Positions 63,670 to 64,000 of a stretch of DNA of 64,000 bases are shown piece by piece (the stretch's first letter is position 1; each line of letters opens with the position of its first letter). The DNA lies in assembly GCF_001898115.1 (NCBI RefSeq), contig NZ_MKSQ01000008.1, positions 35,379 through 99,378 on the forward strand, in the 5' to 3' direction. The notes beneath the pieces were generated by a model. That model was given only the letters and a program-made list of their open reading frames with translations, had not been told where the DNA came from and did not search any database. The stretch is from Allobosea sp. 67-29 (lineage in GTDB: Bacteria > Pseudomonadota > Alphaproteobacteria > Rhizobiales > Beijerinckiaceae). The position numbers and the translations under genes were made by a program.

Positions 63670-64000
63670 TCACTCCGCCGGGTGCGTCGCGGGCGGCGAC
63701 GCATGGCTGCTGCCGCGGAATAGCCCGCCGAGCCTCACCAGCCCTTCCGAGAGCCTGTCCATGTAGAGGAACAAGACGGGCGTGATGAACAGCGTCAGGA
63801 CCTGGGAGATCATCAGGCCGCCGACGACTGCGATGCCGAGCGGCTGACGCAGCTCGGCGCTGGCGCCAGCGCCGAGGGCGATCGGCAGGGTTCCCATCAA
63901 GGCGGCAAGCGTCGTCATGATGATCGGCCGGAACCGCATGATACAGGCCTTGTGGATCGCTTCCTTGGCCGACATGCCCTCGCGCCGCAGCACCAGCGCG
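63670..64000 (-). CDS. C-terminus of an RND efflux transporter permease
   Basis: The visible 110 codons are the last part of a minus-strand gene that enters from the right edge. [41 protein letters not shown] and [19 protein letters not shown] are the last two-to-three helices of AcrB/MdtB-type permeases; the stop is at 63670-63672. The mdtB/mdtC or AcrB subtype cannot be fixed from this end. It converges on lysC, where ptsP would be expected in many relatives. Confidence 0.9.
   Translation of the reverse strand, partial: ALVLRREGMSAKEAIHKACIMRFRPIIMTTLAALMGTLPIALGAGASAELRQPLGIAVVGGLMISQVLTLFITPVLFLYMDRLSEGLVRLGGLFRGSSHASPPATHPAE

Overview
The window is high-GC chromosomal DNA from an alphaproteobacterium of the order Hyphomicrobiales, most like Bosea or a relative. 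The evidence is the Hyphomicrobiales-type porin, the Mg-type HemB, the ethylmalonyl-CoA pathway enzymes Ccr and Mcd, the divergent ubiG/lysC pair, and the grouping of hemB, RDD, bpt, parC, recO, rsh, rpoZ, pdxJ, acpS, lepB, rnc, era, smpB, dapA and slt, which are neighbours in many genomes of this order. The genus is inference. I see no tRNA, rRNA, CRISPR array, insertion sequence, integrase, phage gene or origin. The window looks like core chromosome with small accessory insertions.

Layout. 1-12 kb: a gene start running off the left edge, two tiny membrane ORFs, then hemB, a short YqeY-like protein, an orphan LivH-type permease fused to a lipoprotein-like domain, threonine ammonia-lyase, an RDD protein, a methyltransferase, bpt, an RraA-family protein, a DUF2946/PepSY pair, a DUF2336 protein and a small outer-membrane barrel. 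12-33 kb is the housekeeping block: parC, recO, a tautomerase divergent from a LysR regulator, rsh, rpoZ, a HerA-like ATPase, pdxJ-acpS, aqpZ, an MscS channel, lepB-rnc-era, a NYN-domain protein, smpB-paiB, dapA and a soluble lytic transglycosylase. 33-45.5 kb is envelope-centred: an alpha/beta hydrolase, a two-gene operon of a four-repeat OmpA-type protein plus a membrane protein with two helix-hairpin-helix-like domains, the major porin, and tamA-tamB. 45.5-64 kb is metabolic and regulatory: a FAH/hydratase-family enzyme, a DUF4142 protein, convergent alcohol and aldehyde dehydrogenases, a GGDEF-EAL protein, a divergent carbamoyltransferase, a SIMPL protein, a b561-type cytochrome, Mcd, an EamA transporter, a glutathione S-transferase, Ccr, a cysteine-synthase-like enzyme divergent from a MarR regulator, ubiG, lysC and the C-terminus of an RND efflux permease.

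How the genes work together. Mcd and Ccr belong to the same acetyl-CoA assimilation route. lepB-rnc-era is translationally coupled by overlapping codons. rpoZ and rsh both bear on the stringent response and are separated by a clear terminator. smpB overlaps paiB by 4 nt, with dapA just upstream. tamA and tamB overlap by one base and form the outer-membrane translocation and assembly module.

No defence island or other striking undescribed system stands out. The strongest leads are the OmpA-repeat/HHH operon, the carbamoyltransferase that appears to have lost aspartate-binding residues, the lipoprotein-LivH fusion, and two paired operator-like palindromes (upstream of the GST and of the cysteine-synthase-like gene). 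All alignments and residue assignments were made by eye.
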